Positions 28,478-37,470 of a stretch of DNA of 64,000 bases are shown piece by piece (within the stretch, counting starts at the first letter, position 1; each line of letters begins with the position of its first letter). The position numbers and the translations under genes were made by a program. This stretch comes from Halolamina pelagica (lineage in GTDB: Archaea > Halobacteriota > Halobacteria > Halobacteriales > Haloferacaceae): positions 310,001 to 374,000 of the forward strand of contig NZ_LGUC01000001.1 of NCBI RefSeq assembly GCF_001307315.1, read 5' to 3'. Under the pieces are notes generated by a model. The model was not told the DNA's origin. It searched no databases and saw only the letters and a list, made by a program, of their open reading frames with translations.

Positions 28478-29131
28478 TCAGCAGAGGTCGACGAAGTTCT
28501 TCAGGATGGTCAGCCCGGTCTCGCCGCTTTTCTCGGGGTGGAACTGCGTCCCGAACACGGTGCCGTCGTCGTTGGCGACGACCGCGGGGAACGTGACGCC
28601 GTACTCGGTGTCGGCGACGATCGCGTGGTCGTCCGCCGGTTCGGCGTAGTAGGAGTGGACGAAGTAAGCGTGTTCGCCGTCGACGGAGCCGCCGCGGCCG
28701 CCGTCGACGCCGGTCACGAGGGGGTGCTCACGGACCACGTTGAGTTCGTTCCAGCCCATGTGGGGCACCTTCTGGTCGCCCCGGAAGCGCACGTTCGTGC
28801 CCGGGACGAACCCCAGCCCCTCGACGGCGCCCTGTCCGGCGTGTTCGGCCTCCTCGCTCTCGGCGAGTAGCATCTGCATGCCGAGGCAGATCCCGAACAG
28901 CGGGGTGTCCGAGGCCGCCACGTCTTCGAGCGCGTCACGGTAGGGGTCCGCGTTCTCCATCCCCTCGCGGAACGCCCCGACGCCCGGAAGCACGACGCCG
29001 TCAGCGTCGTCGAACCGGTCGGGGTCGTCCGTGATGGTCACCGATGCGCCCGCGCGTTCGAGCCCCCTCGTGACGCTCCGGAGGTTGCCGAGGCCGTAGT
29101 CGACGACGACGACGTCGGCGTGCGTGTCCAT
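28478..29131 (-). CDS. hisH: Imidazole glycerol phosphate synthase, glutaminase subunit
   Basis: 217 residues, class I glutamine amidotransferase. It supplies ammonia to HisF in histidine synthesis. DYGLGNLRSV opens the domain. LFGICLGMQMLLAESEEA carries the nucleophilic Cys, and GTQFHPEKSGETGL carries the catalytic His and Glu. Start ATG 29129-29131 (MDTHADVVVVDYGLGN). No other his gene is nearby; scattered his genes are normal in haloarchaea. Confidence 0.95.
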   Translation of the reverse strand: MDTHADVVVVDYGLGNLRSVTRGLERAGASVTITDDPDRFDDADGVVLPGVGAFREGMENADPYRDALEDVAASDTPLFGICLGMQMLLAESEEAEHAGQGAVEGLGFVPGTNVRFRGDQKVPHMGWNELNVVREHPLVTGVDGGRGGSVDGEHAYFVHSYYAEPADDHAIVADTEYGVTFPAVVANDDGTVFGTQFHPEKSGETGLTILKNFVDLC

Positions 29132-29234
29132 ACGCGAGCCTGCGGTTCCGTGGGTCAAGTGACTTTCTGTCGCGGCGTCGAAAGCGCAAACCCACCGTGG
29201 CTGAACGTCGGGGCCGGCGAGTGAGGAGATCGAC

Positions 29235-29831
29235 TCAGTAGTCGCCCAACCGGGACTGGCCACCGTCGGCGTCAGCGAGCCCGGAGAGTTCGGCCGCGTG
29301 CGCGATCGCGTCGGTGAACGTGTCCCGCTGGGAGGCGTCGTACAGCGTCGCCGCGGGGTGGACCGAGATCAGCACGCGTTGGGACCGCTCGCCGACGCGG
29401 GCGTCCTGCACCTCGCCCGCTTCCTTCGTTACCGCGACCGAGCGATCCAGCAGGTGCTCCGTCGGCACTTTCCCCAGCGTGACCACCAGATCCGGGTCGA
29501 CCGCCGCGATCTCCGCCTCGAGATACCCCCGACAGTTCGCGAGCTCCTCTTTGTGCGGGTCCCGGTTGTCCGGCGGCCGACAGCGCACGCAGTTGGTGAT
29601 CCGCACGTCCGCACGCGAGAGCCCGGCGTCCCGCAGCGCCTCGTCGAGCACGTCGCCGGATCGGCCGACGAACGGCTCCCCGCCCTCGTCCTCGTACTGG
29701 CCGGGCGCTTCCCCCAGAAACAGCAGATCGGCGTCGTCGGGGCCGACGCCGTTGACGATGCGGCTCCTGGACGCCACCAGCGCCGGACAGCGCTCGCAGG
29801 ACTCCACGCAGAGACCGTCGGTCTCGCTCAT
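29235..29831 (-). CDS. udg: Uracil-DNA glycosylase, iron-sulfur family 4 type
   Basis: 198 residues. It removes uracil from DNA, the first step of base excision repair after cytosine deamination. Four cysteines for a 4Fe-4S cluster are visible: CERCPAL at the N-terminus and NCVRCRPPDNRDP plus NCRGYLEAEI in the middle. The active site is LFLGEAPGQYEDEGGEPFVG (motif 1), and ISVHPAATL is motif 2 with the catalytic-loop His. Start ATG 29829-29831. Divergent from the dipeptidase. Confidence 0.93.
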   Translation of the reverse strand: MSETDGLCVESCERCPALVASRSRIVNGVGPDDADLLFLGEAPGQYEDEGGEPFVGRSGDVLDEALRDAGLSRADVRITNCVRCRPPDNRDPHKEELANCRGYLEAEIAAVDPDLVVTLGKVPTEHLLDRSVAVTKEAGEVQDARVGERSQRVLISVHPAATLYDASQRDTFTDAIAHAAELSGLADADGGQSRLGDY

Positions 29832-29913
29832 ACCGGACCCCGGGCGGCGACGGGCTTGAAGGGTGGCGCTTCGCGCCGGAACTTTCGAGTCGACAGCGGC
29901 GAAGGGAGCACTC

Positions 29914-30920
29914 GTGCTTCCGATCATCGACGGCCACAACGACACACTGCTGGCTGCCACCAGCGACCGCGCGGGCGGCGAGTTCCTCGCCGAGAGCGGC
30001 GACGGCCACCTCGATCTCGCCCGTGCCGAGGACGCCGGACTCGCCGCAGGGATCTTCGCCATGTTCGTGCCCAACGAGGGCGACCTCGACTACGACGAGC
30101 TCCCGCCAGCGGTCGACCACGAGCGTGCCCGCCGCGTCGTCGACGAACAGTTCGCGACCCTCCACGACTGGGCCGACGCGACCGATCGATTCCGCGTCGT
30201 CGGCGGTATCGACGATCTCGACGCCTGTCTCGACGGCGAGGCGGTCGGCGCGGTCCCCCACATCGAGGGCGCAGCAGCTGTCAGCCCGGACCTTATAAAC
30301 CTTAAATCGCTATACGAAAACGGCCTGCGGTCGCTCGGGCTCGTCTGGTCGCGGCCGAACGCGTTCGCCCACGGCGCCCCGTTCAAACACGGCGCCACGC
30401 CGGACATCGGGCCGGGGCTGACCGAGGCGGGGTTCGACCTCGTCGAGGCCTGCGAGGAGTTGGGAATCGTCGTCGATCTGGCGCACCTGAACGCCGCCGG
30501 CTTCTGGGACGTCGACGCGACGATCGACGCCCCGCTGGTGGTCTCACACGCCGGCGCCCACGCCATCTCGCCGTCGTCGCGGAACCTCACCGACGACGAA
30601 CTCGACGCGATCGCCGACAGCGGTGGCATCGTCGGCTGCACGTTCGGCACCCCCACCTCCGTCCGGACGGCGAGCGCGGGGCCGACGCGTCGTTGTCGAC
30701 GCTGCTGGATCACATCGAGTACTTCGCCGACCGGATGGGCGTCGAGCACGTCGGCCTCGGGTCGGACTTCGACGGCGCGACGATCCCCGAGGCAGTCGGC
30801 GACGTACGGGGGCTCCGGGACGTGCTCGCGGGGCTCGAAGCGCGGGGGTTCGACCGGCCCACGCGGGAAGCCATCGCGTACGGAAACTGGCGCCGCGTAC
30901 TGGCTGCATGGTGGAACTAA
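29914..30920 (+). CDS. Membrane dipeptidase/renal dipeptidase family (M19), frame broken once
   Basis: Zinc-dependent amidohydrolase fold that cleaves dipeptides. LPIIDGHNDTLL carries the first metal ligands (HxD), VPHIEGAAAV the bridging Glu, and VVDLAHLNAAGF and LVVSHAGAHAI the later histidines. HVGLGSDFDGAT is the final conserved Asp site. GTG 29914 is chosen so the protein begins just before the first strand; the frame is open further upstream. The frame breaks at the C5 run 30650-30654. One C restores FGTPHLRPDGERGADASLS. No signal peptide, so cytosolic. Confidence 0.88.
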
Positions 30921-30935
30921 TCCGGCATCGGGGCG

Positions 30936-30945
30936 AAATTTTTAA
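30936..30945 (+). promoter_or_regulatory. Core promoter of the MinD-like pair
   Basis: AAATTTTTAA lies 25-34 nt before the ATG at 30970, a strong TATA-like element for this GC-rich window and consistent with leaderless transcription of the two-gene unit. Confidence 0.55.
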
Positions 30946-30969
30946 CCTCTGAACGGGGTGAACGAGCGT

Positions 30970-31743
30970 ATGGTCGAAGCGCTGGCGGTGGCGAGCGGCA
31001 AGGGCGGGGTGGGGAAGACCACCAGCACGCTCGCCCTGGGGATGGCCCTCGCCGACGAGTACGACGTGACCGTCGTCGACGCCGACACGGGGATGGCGAA
31101 CCTCTGTTTTCACACCGGCCTCGCGGACGCAGACACCACGCTTCAGGACCTCCTGCTCGCCGACTCGAACGCGGCCGTCGAGGACGCCGTCTACGATCGG
31201 TTCGGGCTCTCGCTGGTCCCCTGTGGCACGTCACTGGCAGCGTTTCGGGACGCGGACCCGACACGCCTGCGGACGGTCATCGCCGAACTGGCCGCGGACA
31301 CCGACGTGCTCCTGCTCGACTCCGCGGCCGCACTGGGGTCGCAGTCGGCAGTGCTCCCCCTCGTGCTCGCGGACCGCACGGTGGTCGTGCTTCAGCCCAC
31401 CATCCCCTCGCTCTCGGACGGGCTGAAAGTGCAGGAGTACGCCCGGTCCTACGGCACCGAAACCGCCGGCGTGCTGTTCAACCGCGTGCAGGACGACGCG
31501 GCGATCGACCGCGTCGCGGAACAGGCCGAGCGGTACTTCGGCGGCCCGACGCTGGCGACGGTCCCGGAGAGCGACGCCGCGCGGGCGGCCCGACGGGCGG
31601 GCGAGCCCCTGCTCGCGTACGCGCCCGACGCCGCGGCCGCAACCGCGTACCGCCGGGCGGCCGACGGACTCGATCTGCAGGACGGCGACGAGGACGCGGT
31701 CGCCGATCGGTTCCGTTCGGCGGTGATCCCCGAGCCCCCATGA
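30970..31743 (+). CDS. ParA/MinD-family ATPase
   Basis: 257 residues. The deviant Walker A motif SGKGGVGKTTSTLALG is near the N-terminus, followed by VVDADTGMANL (switch I) and VLLLDSAAALGSQSA in the Walker B/switch II position, where the usual D-x-P-x-G is replaced by DSAAALG. Such ATPases dimerise on ATP and position partners on membranes or nucleoid. No C-terminal amphipathic membrane-targeting helix is obvious; the tail is acidic. Haloarchaea carry several MinD homologues, one of which affects motility and pole organisation. It is coupled by ATGA overlap to the next gene, its probable partner. Confidence 0.88.
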   Translation: MVEALAVASGKGGVGKTTSTLALGMALADEYDVTVVDADTGMANLCFHTGLADADTTLQDLLLADSNAAVEDAVYDRFGLSLVPCGTSLAAFRDADPTRLRTVIAELAADTDVLLLDSAAALGSQSAVLPLVLADRTVVVLQPTIPSLSDGLKVQEYARSYGTETAGVLFNRVQDDAAIDRVAEQAERYFGGPTLATVPESDAARAARRAGEPLLAYAPDAAAATAYRRAADGLDLQDGDEDAVADRFRSAVIPEPP

Positions 31744-32348
31744 CCGGGCCTGGCGCCGCCGACCTGGAGATCCCGCGGGGCCGACTGGTTCGCTCCCGAG
31801 TCGGCGTCGCGAGCGCGCTCCGGGCCGCGTTCTCCCGGGAGCTGACGGGGTACGCCCGGATCGAACCGGACTCGCTGCTGGCCGACGGCGAGCCGGGCGT
31901 CATCACCTTCGCTGAGGGTGTCCCCCGCGCTGCCTACTGCGAACGGTCGGCCGGACGTGGGGAGCGAGGCGGCGACAGCCACGAGCTCGGACGTGGCGAC
32001 CGGCCGGTCGGGAGCGACAGCCGCGGCGTCGACGCCCTGGCCGCTCTCGCGGGGCCGGGCCCCTGCTCGGTCGAACTGTACGAACTCCCCGCGGACACGC
32101 TCGTGACAGTCCACGACGCCCCCGAGTTCTCGGTGCCGCCGGGCGCGCCCGCCGAGCAGTTGGCGGACGATCCCGCGCTGGCCGACCGAACCCGGGAGCG
32201 GGCGCCCGACGACGCCCACGACGGCGACGCCAGCGCGCTGGAGTCGTTCCTCGAAGACGAGGAGCGCATCGCCGCGATCCAGAAGGAGGCCCGAGCGGAG
32301 GCCGAACAGCGGGCCGAAGAGTGGGGACTCGACGGCGAGTTGGAGTAG
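31740..32348 (+). CDS. Unknown protein translationally coupled to the MinD-like ATPase
   Basis: 202 residues, unrecognised. An N-terminal conserved-looking part (RGRLVRSRVGVASALRAAFS, LTGYARIEPDSLLADGEPGV) is followed by a Gly/Arg-rich low-complexity stretch (about 70-95). After that come a small folded segment (CSVELYELPADTLVTVHDAP) and a strongly acidic helical tail (SALESFLEDEERIAAIQKEA to the end). No membrane helix or signal peptide. ATG overlaps the upstream stop (ATGA), so both proteins are probably made in fixed ratio. It may be the regulator, adaptor or cargo of the ATPase; this is inference from context. Confidence 0.8.
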   Translation: MTGPGAADLEIPRGRLVRSRVGVASALRAAFSRELTGYARIEPDSLLADGEPGVITFAEGVPRAAYCERSAGRGERGGDSHELGRGDRPVGSDSRGVDALAALAGPGPCSVELYELPADTLVTVHDAPEFSVPPGAPAEQLADDPALADRTRERAPDDAHDGDASALESFLEDEERIAAIQKEARAEAEQRAEEWGLDGELE

Positions 32349-32416
32349 CCCCGGCCGGACACTGCACGGGGAGCGCGGACGCGGGGGATCCGCGCGGGTG
32401 GTTGCGTGTCGAGTCG

Positions 32417-32674
32417 TCAGGCCGTCCCGGGGTCGTGGCCATGGCCGGCGAGGAACGCGACGGCGTTCAGCGCCAGCAGCGCACAGAACACGACCGGCCG
32501 GTCCCACACCGCGCCAGTGGCGACCATCGGGAGGTACGTCAGTGGGAGGGCAACCGCGGACCAAAACGCCGCGGCGCGGACGGGACCGAGCATCGACGCC
32601 GCGAACGAGATCGCCGAGCGGGGAAGCTCGCTGCCGCGGACGCGCGACAGAGTGGAGGGTTCGGAGGTGGACAT
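32417..32674 (-). CDS. Small conserved haloarchaeal membrane protein
   Basis: 85 residues, start ATG 32672-32674. The N-terminus STSEPSTLSRVRGSELPRSA is polar. It is followed by two hydrophobic helices (ASMLGPVRAAAFWSAVALPL and VVFCALLALNAVAFLAGHGH). I recognise it as a short protein common in haloarchaea; function unknown. CGTTATACG at about 32707-32715 gives a TATA region 35-41 nt upstream. Confidence 0.7.
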   Translation of the reverse strand: MSTSEPSTLSRVRGSELPRSAISFAASMLGPVRAAAFWSAVALPLTYLPMVATGAVWDRPVVFCALLALNAVAFLAGHGHDPGTA

Positions 32675-32966
32675 ACTGTCTCTACTCAACCCATAGACGG
32701 GGGACCACGTATAACGCCAGCTTCGTACAGGTCACTTCGCTTCGTTTTACGGGGTGTCGAGGCGGTGACTGACGTTTTACGACCGCTTCAGAATCGCCGA
32801 AACAGTTTATCGGACGTTTTCAACCGGTTTCGTCGGATCGCCCAAACGAAGGCGCTATGAGGGGTTCGTCACCCGCGACTCGGGACCGGCGACGGCGTCG
32901 CCGACAACCCGGCAGAGAGTGTGGCACACCCGGAGGCTTTTGCTCGCTGGGGCAGATTCGACGGGC
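32675..32966. other. 292-bp divergent gap, no gene seen
   Basis: A comparatively A/T-rich intergenic region. It carries the promoter of the small membrane gene on the left (about 32709-32715) and GCTTTTGC about 28 nt before the M24 peptidase on the right. CGTTTTAC occurs at 32743 and 32773, with a related CGTTTTC at about 32815. No open frame with haloarchaeal codon use was found. Confidence 0.5.
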
Positions 32967-34156
32967 ATGCCGACTGAACTCCCAGATGCCGAGTACCAGT
33001 CCCGACTCCGCGAAGTCCGGGGAAGCTCGCGAACACCGACGCCGACGCCGCCGTCTGGTTCTCCGCGACGAGCATCCACTACGTCTCCGGCTTCGAGCAC
33101 GTCCAGACCGAGCGCCCGGTCTGTCTGGCGGTCACCGACGACCGCATCGAGATCGTCGTGCCGCGACTGGAGGTCGAGCGCGTCGAAACCGTCGACCGCA
33201 TCGACGACGTGCACCACTACTTCGACTACCCGCAGGGCCGCCCCATCGAGGTCGTCGCCGAGATGCTCGACGGGCTCGGCGCCGAGACCGTCGCCGCCGA
33301 CGCCGACGGCGCGCCGGGCGTGATGGGGTACGAGGGGCCCGCACTCTCGGACTTCGTCGACGTGGAGACCCAGTCGTGGGTCTCTCGGATGCGCTGGGAG
33401 AAAACCGACGCCGAGATCGACCTGATCCGGGAGTCCGCCAAGTGGGGGAACCTCGCCCACCGCTACCTCGCCGAGTACACCGAGCCCGGCGCCCACCCGG
33501 CGACCGTCTCCCAGAAGGCCTCGACGGAGGCCTCCCGGGCGATGCTCGACACGCTGGGCGACCAGTTCGTCGAGAACGTCCGGGCGTCCGGCCCGGCCCG
33601 CGCGGGCTACATCTCCGCCCACGAGACCGCACTCCCACACGGGCACACGCCGAACCAGCGACTTGAGCGGGGGGACGTGCTCGTTACCGGCGCCTCCGCG
33701 AACGTCGACGGCTACGGCTCCGAGCTCGAGCGGACGATGTTCGTCGGCGAGGTCAGCGACGAGCAGGAGCACTACTTCGAGCTGATGGTCGAAGCGCAGG
33801 ACATCGCCATCGACGCGCTCGGTCCGGGCGTGCCGCTGTCCCACGTCGACGAGCAGGTCTGGGAGTTCTTCGAGGAGCAGGGGATCACCGACCTCGCCCA
33901 GCACCACGTCGGCCACAACATCGGCCTCGGCGGCCACGAACCGCCGTACATCGACCAGGGCTGGGGCGACTACGACCACGTCGACGACGCCGACGCCGAG
34001 ATGCAGCCCGGCCAGGTGTACACCATCGAACCCGGCATCTACACCGAGGACGCGGGGTACCGCCACTCCGACACGATCGCCATCACCGAGGACGGCGTCG
34101 AGTGGCTGACGTACTACCCGCGTGACCTCGAGTCGAACGTCATCACGGAGCGCTGA
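32967..34156 (+). CDS. M24-family metallopeptidase (Xaa-Pro aminopeptidase-like), frame broken once
   Basis: Creatinase/prolidase N-terminal domain (TDADAAVWFSATSIHYVSGF) followed by the pita-bread catalytic domain. Metal ligands are visible as SANVDGYGSELERT (first Asp), HHVGHNIGLGGHEPP (His), VYTIEPGIY (Glu) and YRHSDTIAI with the following Glu; HETALPHGHTPNQ is the substrate-side His. It cleaves N-terminal residues before proline or an unknown peptide bond. The frame breaks at the G4 run 33019-33022. One G gives LREVRGKLANTDADAAVWF. Start ATG 32967; CTTTTGC promoter element about 28 nt upstream. Confidence 0.9.
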
Positions 34157-34160
34157 CACT

Positions 34161-34175
34161 GGGCTGTCACAGCCC
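34161..34175 (+). terminator. Hairpin after the M24 peptidase
   Basis: GGGCTG and CAGCCC pair around a TCA loop 4 nt after the peptidase stop, with a TTTTT run about 15 nt further on. A plausible transcript end. Confidence 0.4.
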
Positions 34176-34292
34176 GTAATCGCGAGCTTTTTCCTCGGGA
34201 GCGACCGACGCGAGCGGCCGCAGTGAAAGGCGGTATCGGCGTTGCCGCCCGGTATCGAACCCACTAAGGCGGGTACGAACCACGAACGCACA

Positions 34293-35252
34293 ATGAGTCT
34301 CACGCTCGGCGACGCCAGCGCGGCCCCCGGCGAGACCGCCACCGGGCGGCTCCGGGTTGGCGAGCGCCGCGACGGGAGCCCCGTCTCCCTACCGGTCTGT
34401 GTGGTCAACGGCGCCGACGACGGCGAAACCCTGTATCTGCAGGCGGTCTCGGACGGCGACGAACTCAACGGCCTCGGCGTGCTCACCCGGGTGGTCCCGC
34501 GACTCGACCCCGCCGAACTCTCGGGGGCGGTCCTGATCGTCGGCATCGTCAACGTCCACGCGTTCCAGATCGCCGAGCACCGCAACCCCATCGACGACAC
34601 GAAGATGAACCGGGCCTACCCCGGCGACGAGGCGGGAACCAGCTCCGAGCGCATCGCCGCCGCGACGTTCGACGCCGCCAGCCGCGCGGACTACGTGCTC
34701 GACCTCCACCAGGGCTCGACCTCGCGGATGCTCAACGAGGCCCGGGTGCGCTGTGGCCGCCACCACCGAATGCACGGCGACTGCCTCGAACTCGCGAAGG
34801 CCTTTGGCACGGGCCACGTGCTCGACCAGAAGGGCCCCGACGGCCAGTTGGCCCGCGCGGCGCCCGACGAGGGGATCCCCACGATCGACCCCGAACTCGG
34901 CGGCTGTGTGGGCTGGGACGAGGAGAGCATCCAGTACGGCGTCGAGGGCGTGTTCAACGTCCTCCGGCACTACGGCTTTCTCGACGGCGAGGCGTCGATG
35001 GCCGAGCAGACTCGCGCCGCGGGGTTCGACCAGTACCGCACGCCGGCGGGCGGGCTCGTCCGGTTCCGGGCGGAGCTGGGCGAGGCGATCCACCCGGGCG
35101 ACACGTTGTTCGAGATCACCGACCCGTTCGGCCAGCTGACGAGCCGAGTCACCGCCGATAGCGAGGGGATCTTCTGGCGCTCGCGGCGGCTCCCGCAGGT
35201 CGCAACCGGCGAGTACGTCTGCTCGGTGGCGACGGGGGTCGACGCCTACTGA
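34293..35252 (+). CDS. Succinylglutamate desuccinylase/aspartoacylase-family protein, variant zinc site
   Basis: 319 residues of the AstE/AspA carboxypeptidase-like family, which removes acyl groups from N-acyl amino acids or related compounds. VLDLHQGSTSRM provides a later metal His, and TIDPELGGCVGWDEES the catalytic Glu region. At the first metal site, usually G-x-H-G-x-E, it reads AVSDGDELNG, so Asp replaces His; Asp can bind zinc, but activity is unproven. A C-terminal beta domain (RFRAELGEAIHPGDTLFEIT) follows. It is 2 bp from thrC, so probably co-transcribed. Compare the canonical paralogue at 51868. Confidence 0.85.
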   Translation: MSLTLGDASAAPGETATGRLRVGERRDGSPVSLPVCVVNGADDGETLYLQAVSDGDELNGLGVLTRVVPRLDPAELSGAVLIVGIVNVHAFQIAEHRNPIDDTKMNRAYPGDEAGTSSERIAAATFDAASRADYVLDLHQGSTSRMLNEARVRCGRHHRMHGDCLELAKAFGTGHVLDQKGPDGQLARAAPDEGIPTIDPELGGCVGWDEESIQYGVEGVFNVLRHYGFLDGEASMAEQTRAAGFDQYRTPAGGLVRFRAELGEAIHPGDTLFEITDPFGQLTSRVTADSEGIFWRSRRLPQVATGEYVCSVATGVDAY

Positions 35253-35254
35253 CG

Positions 35255-36375
35255 ATGCCCGACACCGAGCCCGCACGCCTCGTCTGCCCGGACTGCGGCG
35301 CCGAGTACGCCGACCGCTGGCGCTGCACCTGCGGCCACCCCTCGAGTTCGCCCGCCAGCCGCTCCCGGACGGACCAGCGCCCGATCCGGCCGCCTTCGAC
35401 ACCCGCGAGGGCCTCTGGGCGTTCGCCGACTTCCTCCCCGTCGAGAAACGGGTCAGCCTCGGCGAGGGGATGACGCCGCTGCAGTACGCCCCCGACTGGG
35501 ACGCCGAGTTCAAACTGGAGTACGTGTTCCCCACCGGCTCGTTCAAGGACCGCGGCGCGACGGCGACGCTCTCCCGAGCCGCCGAACTCGGCGTCGAAAA
35601 GGTGGTCGAGGACTCCTCGGGCAACGCCGGCGCGGCGATCGCGACCTACGCCGCCCGAGCCGGGATCGACGCCGAGATCTACGTCCCCGCGAGCGTGAAG
35701 GCGAGCAAGCTCCGGGCGATCGAAGCCGCCGGCGCGACGCCGGTCCGAATCGAGGGCACCCGACAGGACGTGACCGACGCCTGCGTGGCGGAGGCGGTCG
35801 GGGGGACGAAGGTGCGACCGGCGACGGTCGGCCGGGCGCCGACGCCTGGTACGCCTCCCACGCCTGGAACCCCGCCTTCTTCGCCGGCACGGCGACGGTC
35901 GCCTACGAGACCGCGCTCCAGCGCGACTGGACGGCGCCGGACGCGGTCGTAACCCCCTGGGCCACGGGACGCTGTTCCTCGGCGCCTACCGCGGGTTCCG
36001 GGCACTGAAACACGCTGGCTGGATCGACGAAATCCCCCGGATGTACGGCGCCCAGGCCGCGGGCTACGCCCCATCGCCGCCGAACTGCACGGCGACGCTG
36101 CGGGCGCGAACGAGGTGGCCGACGGCATCCAGATCCGCGACCCCGTCCAGAGAGACGCCATCCTCGACGCGATCGACGCCACCGGCGGCGACGCCATCGC
36201 GATCGCGGAAGGCCCGGCTCAAGACGAGCTCGGGCGGCTCCACCGCGCGGGGTTCTACACCGAGCCGACCTGCGCGGTCGCGCCCGCAGCCCTCGCGGAA
36301 CTACGCGACCGCGGCGAGATCGGCGCGGACGAGGACGTGGTCGTGCCGCTGACTGGGAGCGGACTGAAAGGATGA
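35255..36375 (+). CDS. thrC: Threonine synthase, frame broken four times
   Basis: PLP enzyme converting O-phosphohomoserine to threonine. An N-terminal zinc ribbon (LVCPDCGAEYADRWRCTCGH) precedes the fold-type II core. GTGSFKDRGA-like FPTGSFKDRGATATLS holds the PLP Lys, SSGNAGAAIATYAARAG the PLP phosphate/substrate loop, VVTPLGHGTLFLGAY the glycine loop, and [11 protein letters not shown] the C-terminal PLP-binding end. Single missing bases at runs 35338-35341, 35800-35805, 35953-35957 and 36069-36072 each restore conserved sequence. The stop overlaps the next ATG (ATGA). Confidence 0.92.
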
Positions 36376-36922
36376 CCGACTTTCCGCCCACGTTCTGCCC
36401 GTACTGCGGCGCCGAACTCCGGAACGACGGGCCGCAGCACCGCTGCCAGGACTGCGGAAGCGGGGTGTACCACTCGCCGGCGGTCGCCGCCGGTGTCGCC
36501 GTCGTCGACGGGGGTGCGGCGGGCGAGGACCCGCGCGTGCTGCTCGGCGAGCGGGGCGTACCCCGGCCGAGGGACGGTTCTCGACACCCGCGGGCCACGT
36601 CGACTTCGGCGAGTCGCCGCGGGAGGCGGCCGCCCGGGAACTCGAAGAGGAGGCCGGCCTGCGCGTCGATCCCGACGCCCTCCGACTGCTCGAAGCCCGG
36701 GACCTCGAAACCGTCGTCCCCGAACCGGGGCTGACCGACGCGAAGCAGGTGATCTGTGTGGACTACGCCGTCTCGCTGGGTGCGACAGACGGAGAGCCGA
36801 CGGCCACCGACGATCTCGCGGGCGTCCGCTGGGTCGACGAATCGGCGTTCGACGGGATCGAGTGGGCGTACACCGACGACGTGGCGGTTTTTCGGGCGGC
36901 GATCGCGGCCGTGGAGGACTGA
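36372..36922 (+). CDS. Nudix hydrolase with N-terminal zinc ribbon, frame broken twice
   Basis: The zinc ribbon [20 protein letters not shown] (CxxC...CxxC) is followed by a Nudix domain. The Nudix box appears only after two repairs, as [20 protein letters not shown] followed by EAGL; the box matches G-x5-E-x7-REUxEExGU exactly. It hydrolyses a nucleoside diphosphate linked to another group; NADH pyrophosphatase-like activity is possible because that family also has such a ribbon. Breaks at G4 36553-36556 and CCC 36587-36589. Coupled to thrC by ATGA. Confidence 0.85.
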
Positions 36923-36960
36923 GGCCCGAACCGTTTTCCCCCGCCCGCGAACCACCCACC

Positions 36961-37470
36961 GTGATCGCCGTCGACGCCGACTACTGCCCGCTCTGTGGCG
37001 CCCCCGTCGAGCGCCGCGAGATCGACGGCCGCGAGCGGGCCTACTGCCCGGACTGCGAGCGCACCCTCTGGCGCAACGCCGTGCCGGGCGCCTCCGTCGC
37101 GGTCGTCGACGGCGACGAAGTCTGCTGCATCCGCCGGGGGCAGCCGCCGAAGGCGGGCGCGTGGGCGCTCCCCGGCGGCCACGCCGAGCACGACGAGCCG
37201 CTGCCCGAGGCTGCCGCACGGGAGTTGGCGGAGGAGACCGGGCTGGTCGTCGACGCCGACACGCTGGCGGTCGCCGGCACGCGGCTCGCGGTCGGCCCGG
37301 AGCGCAACCACGCGGTCGTCTTCTTCGTCGTCGACCGGACGGCGACCGCGGGGAGCCTCGATCCCGGGACGGACGCCGCCGAAGCGGCGTTTCTCACGGT
37401 GGCGGAGTACGCGAGCCGGGAGACCGTCCACGACGCGAGCGTGCTCGAAACCGCGCTCGAAACGCGCTAA
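36961..37470 (+). CDS. Nudix hydrolase with N-terminal zinc ribbon
   Basis: 169 residues, intact. GTG start at 36961. Zinc ribbon [20 protein letters not shown] ending YCPDC, then the Nudix domain with box [18 protein letters not shown] followed by AEETGL, a perfect match to the consensus with catalytic Glu residues. 38 bp after the preceding Nudix gene, so a tandem pair of the same architecture, presumably from duplication. Substrate unknown. The 3' end overlaps the convergent tiaS by 4 bp. Confidence 0.9.
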   Translation: MIAVDADYCPLCGAPVERREIDGRERAYCPDCERTLWRNAVPGASVAVVDGDEVCCIRRGQPPKAGAWALPGGHAEHDEPLPEAAARELAEETGLVVDADTLAVAGTRLAVGPERNHAVVFFVVDRTATAGSLDPGTDAAEAAFLTVAEYASRETVHDASVLETALETR

